A DNA stretch of 64,000 nucleotides from NCBI RefSeq assembly GCF_005877905.1, contig NZ_SWDV01000012.1:1-64000 (forward strand), given 5' to 3'. Source of the DNA: Pseudomonas nicosulfuronedens. GTDB lineage: Bacteria > Pseudomonadota > Gammaproteobacteria > Pseudomonadales > Pseudomonadaceae. The stretch's first letter is position 1. Every line of letters starts with the position of its first letter. The notes beneath the pieces are model-generated. The model was not told where the DNA came from. It ran no database searches and worked only from the letters and a program-made list of their open reading frames with translations. Shown piece by piece: positions 35,482 through 45,152 of the stretch. A program made the position numbers and the translations under genes.

Positions 35482-36270
35482 ATGCTCGCCCTCAAGCTCA
35501 CCCTGGTTCCGCTGTTCCTGCTATTGGTGTCCCTTGCCGGGCGCTGGTGGGGGCCGACCATCGCCGGCTGCCTGGCCGCCCTCCCGGCTATTGCCGGGCC
35601 CATCCTCTACCTGATCACCGTGGAGCACGGCCGCGAGTTTGGCGCCCGGACTGCGTTGCTGGCGCTGGCGGCAATCTTCGCCTCGGAGGCCTTCAACTTC
35701 GCCTATGCCTGGTTGTGCCGACGCTATCGTTGGCCTCTGGCACTGACCGGTTCCATGCTCGCCTGGCTGATAGCCGCCTGGGGACTGACGCAGATGCCCG
35801 CCCTGCCCTTCTGGGCGCTGATGGCTGCGGCGCTGGGCGCACTGACCAGTCAGCTGTTCATGCCTCGTGCTGAGCTTCCCGCCACGGTCGCTGCGCTGGG
35901 CCGCTTCGAACTGAGCCTGCGCATGCTGGCCGGTGCGCTGCTGACAGTAGCCGTCACCGCCCTCGCCGGCCGGGCCGGGCCAAGCTGGAGCGGTCTATTG
36001 GCGGTGTTCCCGCTGCTCTCCATCGTGCTCTGCGTGTCGTCGCAGCGCCTGCACGGCGCGGGCTTTGTCATCACCCTGCTGCGCGGCATGGTCACCGGGC
36101 GCCCGGCCTTCGCAGCCTTCTGCCTGTGGCTGGCATTGCGCCTGCCGGACAACGCCAGCCTGCCCAGCTTTGCCGAGGCGGCGTTGCTGGCGTTGCTGGC
36201 GTTGCTGGTTCAGGGCGCGATGCGCTGGTTGATCGGCTTGCACACCCGCAGGTCGGTAAAAGCCGCCTGA
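35482..36270 (+). CDS. Hypothetical inner-membrane protein
   Basis: A 262-residue protein that is nearly all membrane: about eight TM helices in sequence, with a conserved-looking WWGPTIAGCLAALPAIAGPI stretch near residue 20 and GRAGPSWSGLLAVFPL in the second half, which resemble each other and may mark an internal repeat of two four-helix units. No family is recognised; a small-molecule transporter role is possible. The start is set by the first helix at 35482. Confidence 0.7.
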   Translation: MLALKLTLVPLFLLLVSLAGRWWGPTIAGCLAALPAIAGPILYLITVEHGREFGARTALLALAAIFASEAFNFAYAWLCRRYRWPLALTGSMLAWLIAAWGLTQMPALPFWALMAAALGALTSQLFMPRAELPATVAALGRFELSLRMLAGALLTVAVTALAGRAGPSWSGLLAVFPLLSIVLCVSSQRLHGAGFVITLLRGMVTGRPAFAAFCLWLALRLPDNASLPSFAEAALLALLALLVQGAMRWLIGLHTRRSVKAA

Positions 36271-36274
36271 CAGT

Positions 36275-36307
36275 AAAACGCCACGGCTGGGCCAGCCGTG
36301 GCGTTTT
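36275..36307. terminator. Bidirectional terminator
   Basis: A 16-base perfect inverted repeat (36275-36290 with 36292-36307) starting AAAACGCCACGG and ending CCGTGGCGTTTT, between two convergent genes; T tracts lie on both strands. Confidence 0.92.
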
Positions 36308-36329
36308 CGATTACAGCAGCGAGTAGCGT

Positions 36330-38642
36330 TTAGAGCAGCGTGAAGCTCTGCTCCTTCACGTTGTCCGAATCCAGGCCGACGTAGACCTTGAACTCGCCCG
36401 GCTCCGAGGCATAGCGCAGCTGGCTGTCGTAGAAGCGCAGGTCTTCTTCGCGGATCGGGAACTGCACCACCTTCGATTCGCCCGGCTGCAGCAGGATCTT
36501 GCTGAAGCCCTTGAGCTCCTTGACCGGACGGCTGATGGACGCGGCGACGTCGCGCAGGTAGAGCTGCACGGTGGTTTCGCCGGCGACCTTGCCGGTGTTC
36601 TTCACGGTCACACTGGCAGTCAGTTGGTCGCCCTTCTTCAGCTTGCTGCCCGACAGCTTCACGTCCGAGACGCTGAAGTCGGTGTAGCTCAGGCCGTAGC
36701 CGAAGGGGTACAGCGGGCCGTTCTCCGAATCGAAGTAGCGCGAGGTGTACTTGTTCGGGTGCTCGTGGTCGAACGGGCGGCCGGTGTTCAGGTGGTTGTA
36801 GTAGATCGGCACCTGGCCCACCGAGCGCGGGAAGGTCATGGTCAGCTTGCCCGACGGGTTGTAGTCGCCGAACAGCACGTCGGCGATGGCGTTGCCGCCC
36901 TCGGTGCCGCTGAACCAGGTCTCCAGCACGGCGTCGGCGTTGGCGCTTTCCCAGCGCAGGTCCATCGGCCGGCCGTTCATCAGCACCAGTACCAGCGGCT
37001 TGCCGGTGGCCTTGAGGGCCTTGAGCAGCTCGATCTGGCTCTGCGCGATATGCAGGTTGGTCTTGCTCGACGCCTCGTGGGCCATGCCCTGGGATTCGCC
37101 GACCACGGCCACCACCACGTCAGCCTGCTTCGCCTTCTCGACGGCCTCGTCGATCATGGCTTTCGGGCTGCGCGAGTCGACCTTCACGTCTTCGCTGTAC
37201 TCGTTGAGGTATTTGACGATCTCCGGGTCGTCGGTGACGTTGGCGCCCTTGGCGTAGAGCAGCGCGGCATGGCCACGGGTGGCGGCGCCCATGCCTTCGA
37301 GCACGGTCACGGCCTGGAAGGCCTTGCCGGCGGCGGACCAGCTGCCCATCACGTCACGTTTGCTGTCGGCCAGCGGGCCGATCAGGGCGATCACGCCGTC
37401 ACGCTTGAGCGGCAGCACGCCGCCTTCGTTCTTCAGCAGGACCATGCCCTTGCGCGCGATCTCGCGGGCGTCGGCGCGGTGCAGGCGCTCCTCGGCGTCG
37501 GTGTCCACCGGGTCCTTGCCCTGCAGGTAGCGGTACGGGTCCTGGAACAGGCCCATGTCCCACTTGGCGGCGAGCACGTCGCGGCAGGCACGGTCGATCT
37601 CGTCCTGGCTGATCAGCCCGGCCTTGAGCAGCTCGGGCATGTGCTTGCCGTAGAGGTCGTCGTTCATGTTCATTTCGACGCCGGCGTTGATCGCTGCCTG
37701 GGTGGCGTCGCGCTCGGTGGCCGCCACACCGTGCTTGATCAGCTCCAGCACCGCGCCGTGGTCGCTCAGGGTCAGGCCCTTGTAGCCCCACTGCTTGCGC
37801 AGCAGATCCTGCAGCAGCCACTTGTTGGCGGTGGCCGGCACACCGTTGATGCTGTTCAGCGAGACCATCACCGCGCCGGCACCGGCGTCGATGGCCGCAC
37901 GGTACGGCGGCAGGTAGTCCTGGAACATGCGCTGCGGGCTCATGTCCACGGTGTTGTAGTCGCGGCCGCCTTCACCAGCACCGTACAGGGCGAAGTGCTT
38001 GACCCCGGCCATGATGGTTTCCGGCTGGTTCAGGCCCTTGCCCTGGTAGCCCTTGACCACCGCGGCGGCGACCTTGCTGGTCAGCCAGGCGTCTTCGCCG
38101 AAGCCTTCGGAGACACGGCCCCAGCGCGGATCGCGGGCGATGTCGACGGTGGGCGAATAGGTCAGGTTGAGGCCGTCGGCGCTGGCCTCGATGGCCGAGA
38201 CGCGGGCGCTGCGCTCGATGGCGGCCAGGTCCCAGCTCGCCGCCAGGCCCAGGCCGATGGGGAACACGGTGCGGTGGCCGTGGACCACGTCATAGGCGAA
38301 GAACAGCGGGATCTTCAGGCGGCTCTTCATGGCCGCGTCCTGCAGGTCGCGGATGCCCGGGCGAACCACGGTATTGAACACCGCGCCGGTGGTGCCTTCG
38401 GCGATTTCCTTCAGCAGTACCGGCTTGGGATGGTCCGGCCCGACGCTGACCAGGCGCAGCTGGCCGATCTTTTCTTCCAGCGTCATGCGCTGCATCAGGC
38501 TGTCGAGGAAGGCCTCCTTCGACTGGCCGGCCAGCGGCACGGCGGGTGCGGCGGCAGGCGCCTGGGCGGCGGAAAGCGAAGCGCTGCTCAGGCCCAGCAG
38601 GAGGCCGAGCCAGCAGATACGGCTGATTGGAGTTCTTTTCAT
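36330..38642 (-). CDS. bglX: Periplasmic beta-glucosidase BglX (GH3)
   Basis: A 770-residue glycoside hydrolase family 3 enzyme with a signal peptide (about 26 residues). The N-terminal barrel has YSPTVDIARDPRWGRVSEGFGEDAW and the nucleophile Asp in LTLSDHGAVLEL; then the (alpha/beta)6 domain and a C-terminal fibronectin-III-like domain (TASVTVKNTGKVAGETTVQLYL). It would release glucose from beta-glucosides in the periplasm, feeding the nearby uptake system. Length matches E. coli BglX (765). Confidence 0.94.
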   Translation of the reverse strand: MKRTPISRICWLGLLLGLSSASLSAAQAPAAAPAVPLAGQSKEAFLDSLMQRMTLEEKIGQLRLVSVGPDHPKPVLLKEIAEGTTGAVFNTVVRPGIRDLQDAAMKSRLKIPLFFAYDVVHGHRTVFPIGLGLAASWDLAAIERSARVSAIEASADGLNLTYSPTVDIARDPRWGRVSEGFGEDAWLTSKVAAAVVKGYQGKGLNQPETIMAGVKHFALYGAGEGGRDYNTVDMSPQRMFQDYLPPYRAAIDAGAGAVMVSLNSINGVPATANKWLLQDLLRKQWGYKGLTLSDHGAVLELIKHGVAATERDATQAAINAGVEMNMNDDLYGKHMPELLKAGLISQDEIDRACRDVLAAKWDMGLFQDPYRYLQGKDPVDTDAEERLHRADAREIARKGMVLLKNEGGVLPLKRDGVIALIGPLADSKRDVMGSWSAAGKAFQAVTVLEGMGAATRGHAALLYAKGANVTDDPEIVKYLNEYSEDVKVDSRSPKAMIDEAVEKAKQADVVVAVVGESQGMAHEASSKTNLHIAQSQIELLKALKATGKPLVLVLMNGRPMDLRWESANADAVLETWFSGTEGGNAIADVLFGDYNPSGKLTMTFPRSVGQVPIYYNHLNTGRPFDHEHPNKYTSRYFDSENGPLYPFGYGLSYTDFSVSDVKLSGSKLKKGDQLTASVTVKNTGKVAGETTVQLYLRDVAASISRPVKELKGFSKILLQPGESKVVQFPIREEDLRFYDSQLRYASEPGEFKVYVGLDSDNVKEQSFTLL

Positions 38643-38844
38643 ATGGGTACTCAGCAGCCTGCGCGAGGCGCCAGGCCACTGTGGAATGTTGTCGAGAGAC
38701 GTCGTCAGGGCGGTTGATCGGGCGGCATCCCCGGGTGTTGCCGCCAGCGCCTTGCGAACGCGGCACATAAGGTCGTCGCGCCGAGGGCGGAAGTCAATCA
38801 CCGAACGGCTGGAAAGCCTCGGTCAAATGCGCCAAAACCTGGGT

Positions 38845-39876
38845 TCAATGGTCGCGATTGCGCGCATTGAACTCCATTTCCTCGAGCATGGCTTCGCGCA
38901 GGGCGCGCTCTTCATCCCATTCGTCTTCCACCGGCGCGGTGGCCGGCGGTGCCGCGGCCGCTTCAGGCTCGGATTCCGTTTCGGGCTGGGCAGGTGCTTC
39001 GGTTTCGCCCTGCGGCTCAACCTCCGGCAGCGCATGAACGCCGCTGAAATCGGCGTCCACCCCGGTGTCTTCGTCGTCGCTCGGCGGGCGGTCGATCAGG
39101 TCGTCGAAATCGGTCTTCAGGCCCTGCTCCATCTCGTCCAGCTCGGCGAGCAGGCTGCGGAAACTGGTTTCCTCCTTCGGCTCCTCCGGCGGCGCGGGCT
39201 CCGGCTCCTCGCCGGCATCGCGCACGGCCTGGTCGGCCAGGGCCTGCAGGGACGGCGGAACGTAATCCTCGTCGTACTCCTCGGGGCTCGGCAGGCTGGC
39301 CACCGGTGCCATGTCCTCGAGGATCGGCTGCGGCTCGGGTTCCATCAGTTTCAGCTCGGCCAGCGGCGGCAGGTCTTCCAGGCTCTTGAGGTTGAAGTAG
39401 TCGAGGAAGGTGCGGGTGGTGGCGAGCATGGCGGGGCGGCCGGGGACTTCACGGTAACCGACGATGCGGATCCACTCGCGCTCCATCAGCGTCTTGACGA
39501 TCTGGGTGTTCACCGCAACGCCGCGGATTTCCTCGATCTCGCCACGGGTGATGGGTTGGCGGTAGGCGATCAGCGCCAGGGTCTCCAGCAGCGCACGGGA
39601 ATAGCGTTGCGGGCGCTCTTCCCAGAGCCGGCCAACCCAGGAGGCGAACTTCTCGCGCACCTGCAGGCGGTAGCCGGTGGCGACTTCCTTCAGCTCGAAG
39701 GCACGCCCGGAGCAGGACAGGCTCAGCACCGCCAGCGCATCGCGGAACTGCTGCGGCTCAGGGCGCTCGGCCTCCTCGAACAGCTCGCCGAGACGCTCCA
39801 GCGACATGGGCTTGCCGGCAGCCAGGAGGATGCCTTCGAGCAGGGTCGCCAGTTCTTGCGGGTCGGAGAGATTCAT
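38845..39876 (-). CDS. scpB: Segregation and condensation protein B, long form
   Basis: A 343-residue ScpB. Residues 1-175 hold the two winged-helix domains (LLAAGKPMSLERL, ETLALIAYRQPITRGEIEEIRGV, GRPAMLATTRTFLDYF). Residues from about 176 on are a long acidic Glu/Pro-rich tail without recognisable fold, absent from short ScpB proteins of about 200 residues. ScpB works with ScpA and SMC in chromosome organisation. It lies 83 bases downstream of scpA. Confidence 0.92.
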   Translation of the reverse strand: MNLSDPQELATLLEGILLAAGKPMSLERLGELFEEAERPEPQQFRDALAVLSLSCSGRAFELKEVATGYRLQVREKFASWVGRLWEERPQRYSRALLETLALIAYRQPITRGEIEEIRGVAVNTQIVKTLMEREWIRIVGYREVPGRPAMLATTRTFLDYFNLKSLEDLPPLAELKLMEPEPQPILEDMAPVASLPSPEEYDEDYVPPSLQALADQAVRDAGEEPEPAPPEEPKEETSFRSLLAELDEMEQGLKTDFDDLIDRPPSDDEDTGVDADFSGVHALPEVEPQGETEAPAQPETESEPEAAAAPPATAPVEDEWDEERALREAMLEEMEFNARNRDH

Positions 39877-39959
39877 CGGGAAGCTCGGGTCAAGGGGAAG
39901 GATTGGCCGTTCAGGCGGGAAAGCTACTCAAAGCGAGGCGCCAGGGCAACGCTGGCGGA

Positions 39960-40976
39960 TCAGAGTGGCTGGTCTTCCGGCTCGCCGTCGAGTTGTTCAT
40001 CCAGGGCAGCCTCGCCCTCCGGGCCGTCGAAGTGCCCATCCTCGAAGGTCAGTTCGGCCGGCGGCTCCTCGCGCGGCTCGAAGACATCTTCGTCGCCCTC
40101 CTCCAGCACGTCTTCCGATGTTTCCCCGAAACGGGCGGCGCCTTCCTGCACTTCCGTGCGGGCGCGGACGTGGATGGGCGCAAAGGCTTCGTTCTGCACC
40201 AGCTCTACCAGCTGTTCCTTGACCAGCTCCAGCACCGCCATGAAGGTCACCACCACGCCCAGCTTGCCTTCCTCGACGCGGAACAGCGTGATGAAAGGCA
40301 CGAAGCCCTCGCCCTTCAAGCGTTCGAGAATCTCGGTCATGCGCTCGCGGGTGGACAGCATCTCGCGGGTGACCTGATGGCTTTCGAACAGGTCGGCGCG
40401 GCGCAGCACCTCGGCCATGCACAGCATCAGCTCCTGCATGTCCACTTCCGGCAGCAGCCTGCGTGCCCGCGCATCCGGTGCAGCGACGGTGGGCACTACA
40501 TAGTCGCGGCCCAGGCGCGGCAATTCGTCGAGGTCTTCGGCAGCCTTCTTGAAACGCTCGTACTCCTGCAGGCGACGGATCAGCTCGGCACGCGGGTCTT
40601 CCTCTTCTTCCTCGGACTCGGCCGAGCGAGGCAGCAGCATGCGCGACTTGATCTCGGCGAGCATGGCAGCCATTACCAGGTACTCGGCGGCCAGCTCCAG
40701 GCGCACCGACTTCATCAGCTCGACATAGCCCATGTACTGGCGGGTGATCTCCGCCACGGGGATGTCGAGGATGTTGATGTTCTGCTTGCGGATCAGGTAG
40801 AGCAGCAGGTCGAGCGGGCCTTCGAAGGCTTCGAGGAAGACCTCCAGGGCGTCCGGCGGGATGTACAGGTCCTGCGGCATCTCCGTCAGGGCCTCGCCGT
40901 AGACGAGCGCCAGCTGTACCGGCACCTGGTATTCAGGGGCGGCGGAGGGGGCTTCCGGCTCGGTCAGGTCACTCAT
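39960..40976 (-). CDS. scpA: Segregation and condensation protein A
   Basis: A 338-residue kleisin ScpA: FLEAFEGPLDLLLYLIRKQNINILDIPVAEITRQY near residue 45 (SMC-head binding), ELAAEYLVMAAMLAEIKSRMLLP, and a C-terminal winged helix (VVTFMAVLELVKEQLVELVQNEAFAPI), followed by an acidic tail. It bridges SMC heads and recruits ScpB. It is upstream of scpB on the same strand, likely one operon. Confidence 0.94.
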   Translation of the reverse strand: MSDLTEPEAPSAAPEYQVPVQLALVYGEALTEMPQDLYIPPDALEVFLEAFEGPLDLLLYLIRKQNINILDIPVAEITRQYMGYVELMKSVRLELAAEYLVMAAMLAEIKSRMLLPRSAESEEEEEDPRAELIRRLQEYERFKKAAEDLDELPRLGRDYVVPTVAAPDARARRLLPEVDMQELMLCMAEVLRRADLFESHQVTREMLSTRERMTEILERLKGEGFVPFITLFRVEEGKLGVVVTFMAVLELVKEQLVELVQNEAFAPIHVRARTEVQEGAARFGETSEDVLEEGDEDVFEPREEPPAELTFEDGHFDGPEGEAALDEQLDGEPEDQPL

Positions 40977-41097
40977 CGGCCACTCGTCAGGCGCTGGGGT
41001 TCGAAGGCGGCATTATCCCTGCTTTTGCCGGCAGCGGGAGAGGCTTTTGGCGCAAGGGATGGACGGGGTCGCATCCCGCTGCACGAAAGGTTCTTCT

Positions 41098-41166
41098 GTA
41101 GGAGCGAGCTTGCTCGCGAACAGGCCCCGGCAGCGGAGCCGGGTTCGCGAGCAAGCTCGCTCCTAC
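41098..41166. repeat. REP pair
   Basis: A facing REP pair of the main family, between scpA's promoter and the trpS stop (12 bases away). Confidence 0.9.
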
Positions 41167-41178
41167 AAAACTCAGCGC

Positions 41179-42393
41179 TCAACGGTAGGAAAGCCCCATG
41201 GCATGGCGTACCTCCACCAGCGTCTCCCGCGCGGCCTCGCGGGCTCGCTCGGCGCCTTCGGCGAGGATGCTGCGCACCAGTTCGGGGTTGTCCTCATAAT
41301 CCAGCGCGCGCTCCTGAATCGGCACCAGTTCGTGGAGGATCGATTCGATCAGCGGTCGCTTGCAGTCGAGGCAGCCGATCCCGGCGCTGCGGCAGCCTTC
41401 CTGCACCCATTGGCGGCAGCCGTCGTCGGAGTAGATCAGGTGCCACTGCCACACCGGGCAACGCTCCGGATCGCCCGGATCGCGGCGGTGCACGCGCGCC
41501 GGGTCAGTGGGCATGCGCGCAATCTTCTCCTCGATTACCGCGGGGCTGTCGCGCAGGGCAATGGTGTTGTGGTGCGACTTGGACATCTTCTGCCCGTCCA
41601 GCCCCGGCATCCTCGGCGCGTGGCTGGTGAGGGTCTGCGGCTCGGGCAGCAGCACCCGGCTGCTGCCTTCGAGGTAACCGAACAGCCGGTCGCGGTCGCC
41701 CAGGGTCAGGCTCTGCTGCTCCATGAGCAGCGCACGTGCGGTTTCCAGCGCCTCAGCGTCGCCCTGCTCCTGCCAGGCGCGGCGCAGGCTGCTGTAGAGC
41801 TTGCCGGTCTTCTTGCCCAGGCGGGCGATGGCGGTCTGGGCACGGTCCTCGAAGTCCACCTCGCCGCCGTACAGGTGATTGAAGCGGCGGGCGATCTCGC
41901 GGGTGAATTCGACGTGGGCGAACTGATCCGAGCCCACCGGCACCAGGCCGGCACGGTAGATCAGGATGTCAGCAGCCTGCAGCAGCGGGTAACCGAGGAA
42001 GCCGAAGGTCGAGAGGTCCTTGTGGCTGAGCTTCTCCTGCAGCTCCTTGTACGTCGGCACGCGCTCCAGCCAGGACAGCGGGCAGATCATCGACAGCAAC
42101 AAGTGCAGCTCGGCATGCTCGGGCACCTGGGACTGGATGAACATCGTCGCGGCGCTGGGACTGACACCCACCGCCAACCAGTCGATGGCCATGTCGCGCA
42201 CGTGCTGGCGAATGCTCGCGGTCTCGTCGTACTCGGTGGTCAGGGCGTGCCAGTCGACGATGGAGAAGTAGCATTCGTACTCGTGCTGCAATTTCACCCA
42301 GCTCTGCAGCACGCCATGGTAATGCCCCAGGTGCAGGCGCCCGGTGGGGCGCATGCCGGACAGCACACGGCGCAGGGATTCGACGCTGGTCAA
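41179..42393 (-). CDS. trpS: Tryptophan--tRNA ligase
   Basis: A 404-residue class I synthetase: HIGH-type LHLGHYHG after SGMRPTGR, KMSKS in GLDGQKMSKSHHNT, and a C-terminal region with CRSAGIGCLDCKRPLIESI and ERCPVWQWH that marks the subgroup with extra cysteines. It charges tRNA-Trp. The only start near the family N-terminus is TTG at 42393, with GAGG nine bases upstream; a TTG start is unusual for an essential gene, and a GTG/ATG further inside would cut the HIGH region. Confidence 0.92.
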   Translation of the reverse strand: MTSVESLRRVLSGMRPTGRLHLGHYHGVLQSWVKLQHEYECYFSIVDWHALTTEYDETASIRQHVRDMAIDWLAVGVSPSAATMFIQSQVPEHAELHLLLSMICPLSWLERVPTYKELQEKLSHKDLSTFGFLGYPLLQAADILIYRAGLVPVGSDQFAHVEFTREIARRFNHLYGGEVDFEDRAQTAIARLGKKTGKLYSSLRRAWQEQGDAEALETARALLMEQQSLTLGDRDRLFGYLEGSSRVLLPEPQTLTSHAPRMPGLDGQKMSKSHHNTIALRDSPAVIEEKIARMPTDPARVHRRDPGDPERCPVWQWHLIYSDDGCRQWVQEGCRSAGIGCLDCKRPLIESILHELVPIQERALDYEDNPELVRSILAEGAERAREAARETLVEVRHAMGLSYR

Positions 42394-42454
42394 GCGGTCA
42401 ACCTCGCGGGTTCGGCGATGGGACGAGGGAGTATAGCCAGCACTCCGGGCGTGT

Positions 42455-43084
42455 TCAGGCGTTGACCATGAAGGGTTCCGGGTCGCCGCAGCCGACGCGC
42501 ACGACCACCGGGTCTTCGTCGGTCAGGGCGATCACGGTGGAGGCCTCGCCGCCGCCAAAACCGCCGTCGATGATCAGGTCGACCAGGTGTTCCAGCGAAT
42601 CGCGCATTTCGTACGGATCGTTCAGCGGCTCGCTCTGGCCGGGCAGGATCAGGCTGACGCTCATCAGCGGCTCACCCAGTTCCTCCAGCAGCGCCAGGGC
42701 GATCGGGCAGGCCGGCACGCGCAGGCCGATGGTGCGGCGCTTGGGGTGCAGCAGCATGCGCGGCACTTCACGGGTGGCATTGAGGATGAAGGTGTAGGGG
42801 CCGGGCGTGTGCGCCTTGAGCAGGCGGAACAGGCCGGTGTCGACCTTGGCGTAGAGGCCGAGCTCGGACAGATCGCGGCAGACCAGGGTGAAATTGTGCT
42901 TGTCGTCCAGCCGGCGGATGTGGCGGATGCGTTCCACGGCAGACTTCTCGCCGATGCGGCAACCCAGCGCGTAGGACGAGTCGGTGGGATAGACGATCAC
43001 CCCACCCTGGCGGACGATCTCCACGGCCTGCTTGATCAGGCGCGCCTGGGGATTTTCCGGGTGGATCTGAAAGAACTGGCTCAT
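42455..43084 (-). CDS. yciO: YciO/Sua5/YrdC family protein
   Basis: A 209-residue protein of the YrdC fold: VIVYPTDSSYALGCRIGEKSAVERI at the start (the PTDT-like site) and VPACPIALALLEELGEPLMSVSL. This branch (YciO) is close to threonylcarbamoyl-AMP synthase; whether it makes t6A or is an accessory copy is open. Its ATG overlaps the TGA of the upstream PHP gene (ATGA at 43081-43084), so the two are translationally coupled. Confidence 0.9.
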   Translation of the reverse strand: MSQFFQIHPENPQARLIKQAVEIVRQGGVIVYPTDSSYALGCRIGEKSAVERIRHIRRLDDKHNFTLVCRDLSELGLYAKVDTGLFRLLKAHTPGPYTFILNATREVPRMLLHPKRRTIGLRVPACPIALALLEELGEPLMSVSLILPGQSEPLNDPYEMRDSLEHLVDLIIDGGFGGGEASTVIALTDEDPVVVRVGCGDPEPFMVNA

Positions 43085-43956
43085 GGAGTCTCCTTGATCC
43101 CGATGGCGTTCTCGGCGCTGGCGAAGCGCGGCCAGAGCGGCGGCAGGTCTTCCGGCACGCTCCGGTAAAGGCCCAGCTCCGACCAGTCGCTAGGGCCGTG
43201 GAAGTCGCTGCCGGCAGTGACCATCAGGCCGAATTCGCGGACGAGGATGCTCAGCACGCCGACCTGCTCGGCCGGCTGCGGGCCGTTGCAGACCTCCAGC
43301 GCATGGCCGCCTGCGGCGATGAAGTCGGCCACCAGCTTGCGCCGTTTGGTACGGGTGAAGTCGTACTGGTAGGGATGCGCCAGGCTGATCCAGGCGCCCG
43401 CCGCGCGCAGCGTGCCGACGGCGTCGGAGAGGCTTGGCCAGTGCTGCTTGACGTCGCCCAGCTTGCCGGCGCCCAGCCACTTGCGGAAGGCCTCGGCGCG
43501 GTCCTTGACGTAGCCCTGGCGCAAAAGGAACTCGGCGAAGTGCGGGCGTGCCGGGGCGTTCTCGCTGTCGCCCAGTTCGGCCTGGATCGCCCGCGCGCCC
43601 TCGAAGGCGCCGGGCATCCCCTTGGCCTCCAGGCGCCTGCCGATTTCCTCGGCGCGGGTCCAGCGGGCACGGTGCAGGTCGTCCAGCGCCTTCACCAGCG
43701 GCTCGGCCGTCACGTCGAAACCGTAGCCCAGCACATGAATGGTCGCCCCGCCCCAGGTGCAGGACACCTCGACGCCGTCTACCAGCTCCATGCCCAGCGC
43801 CTGCGCGGCGCGACGCGCCTCGGGCAGGCCGTCAAGGGTGTCGTGGTCGGTCAGCGCCAGCACGCGCACGCCGCGCCCATGGGCACGCTCGACCAGGGCC
43901 GTCGGGCTGAGCTGTCCGTCGGACGCGGTGCTGTGGCAGTGCAGATCGACTCGCAT
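43081..43956 (-). CDS. PHP-domain phosphoesterase (YciV / RNase AM family)
   Basis: A 291-residue PHP protein: MRVDLHCHSTASDGQLSP, LALTDHDTLDG, VEVSCTWGGATIHVLGY, WISLAHPYQY and VTAGSDFHGPS supply the metal-binding His/Asp set. E. coli YciV is a 5'-3' exonuclease on RNA (RNase AM) and sits next to yciO there too. The start at 43956 is exact for the family; GGAAG precedes it. Confidence 0.9.
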   Translation of the reverse strand: MRVDLHCHSTASDGQLSPTALVERAHGRGVRVLALTDHDTLDGLPEARRAAQALGMELVDGVEVSCTWGGATIHVLGYGFDVTAEPLVKALDDLHRARWTRAEEIGRRLEAKGMPGAFEGARAIQAELGDSENAPARPHFAEFLLRQGYVKDRAEAFRKWLGAGKLGDVKQHWPSLSDAVGTLRAAGAWISLAHPYQYDFTRTKRRKLVADFIAAGGHALEVCNGPQPAEQVGVLSILVREFGLMVTAGSDFHGPSDWSELGLYRSVPEDLPPLWPRFASAENAIGIKETP

Positions 43957-44156
43957 GGGGCTTCCAGGGAATACAGGGGGTGGCTTGGTGTCGGAATGGA
44001 TTTCTGTCGGGATAGCTTTCTGTATAGACGCTTCTGTGCCAACGCTCCCGCGGCAATGGATTGAAACCATGATCTGACGCAGCGTTGGGCGGATGGCTCT
44101 TTCAGTTCATCCGCAGGTTGGTATTATGCCGGCTCTACTGGGCTCTGGCTGCCGTA

Positions 44157-44744
44157 ATGAAGCAATTCATCGATTTCATTCCCCTGATTCTCTTCTTCAT
44201 CGTCTACAAGATGGCTCCGGCGGAGGTGCAGTTCGCTGGCCATACCTTCGAGCCGATCTACACCGCAACCGCCATGCTGATCGCCTCCTCAATCGTGGTC
44301 TACGGCGCGCTGCTGGTCATCCAACGCAGGCTTGATAAGGCACAATGGCTGACCTTTGGCGCCTGCCTCGTGTTCGGTGGCCTAACTCTCGCCCTCCACC
44401 AGGACGCCATTCTCAAGTGGAAGGCGCCGGTGGTGAACTGGCTGTTCGCCCTGGCCTTTGCCGGCAGCCACTTCGTCGGTGACCGCCCGTTGATCCAGCG
44501 CATCATGGGCCACGCGGTGCACCTGACCGATTCCCTCTGGGCGAAGCTGAATATCGCCTGGGTAGTGTTCTTCCTGATTTGCGGGTTTGCCCAGCTGTAC
44601 GTCGCTTTCACCTTCCCTAGCATCTGGGTGGACTTCAAATTATTTGGCAGCCTGGGCATGACCCTGCTGTTCCTGATCGGCCAGGGCGTGTTCCTGGCCC
44701 GCCACATGCACGATGAACCTACCGGCGAAAAACCCAAGGACTGA
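44157..44744 (+). CDS. yciB: Inner-membrane protein YciB (septation protein A)
   Basis: A 195-residue protein with five TM helices: [19 protein letters not shown] at the start, [21 protein letters not shown] and the [21 protein letters not shown] region typical of YciB/IspZ. In E. coli it affects cell-envelope synthesis. YciI begins 1 base after its stop, as in other pseudomonads and enterics, so the pair is an operon. Confidence 0.92.
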   Translation: MKQFIDFIPLILFFIVYKMAPAEVQFAGHTFEPIYTATAMLIASSIVVYGALLVIQRRLDKAQWLTFGACLVFGGLTLALHQDAILKWKAPVVNWLFALAFAGSHFVGDRPLIQRIMGHAVHLTDSLWAKLNIAWVVFFLICGFAQLYVAFTFPSIWVDFKLFGSLGMTLLFLIGQGVFLARHMHDEPTGEKPKD

Positions 44745-44745
44745 C

Positions 44746-45045
44746 ATGCTCTACGCGATCATTGCCCGTGATATCACCGCTTCCCAAGAACGCCGCCTGG
44801 CCGCCCGTCCCGCGCACATCGCACGCCTGGAGCAGCTGAAGGAAGAAGGCCGCCTGGTACTGGCCGGCCCGCACCCGGCCATCGACAGCAACGACCCGGG
44901 CGCCGCCGGCTTCACCGGCAGCCTGATCGTCGCTGAGTTCGACTCCCTGGCTGCCGCACAAGCCTGGGCCGACGCCGACCCGTACCGCGCCGCCGGCGTC
45001 TATGCCGAAGTCGTGGTCAAGCCGTTCAAGAAAGTCCTGCCCTAA
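44746..45045 (+). CDS. yciI: YciI family protein
   Basis: A 99-residue protein of the YciI fold: [28 protein letters not shown], then LAGPHPAID and [16 protein letters not shown], with the conserved Asp/His/Ser of the proposed active site. Enzyme activity is not established for this group. It follows yciB by one base. Confidence 0.92.
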   Translation: MLYAIIARDITASQERRLAARPAHIARLEQLKEEGRLVLAGPHPAIDSNDPGAAGFTGSLIVAEFDSLAAAQAWADADPYRAAGVYAEVVVKPFKKVLP

Positions 45046-45152
45046 CAGCGCGCGAGCGTTGCACCCCGAGGCACGGAGCGCCACGGGGCATCGCAGCCGG
45101 ACAGCGCCGGGATGGCCATGGACGGCGGCACATCATCGAACAAGGAGTCCCG

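Noticed and set aside
36624-38717. 697-codon plus-strand frame opposite bglX
   Set aside because: Antisense shadow; it lacks any domain and mirrors bglX codons.
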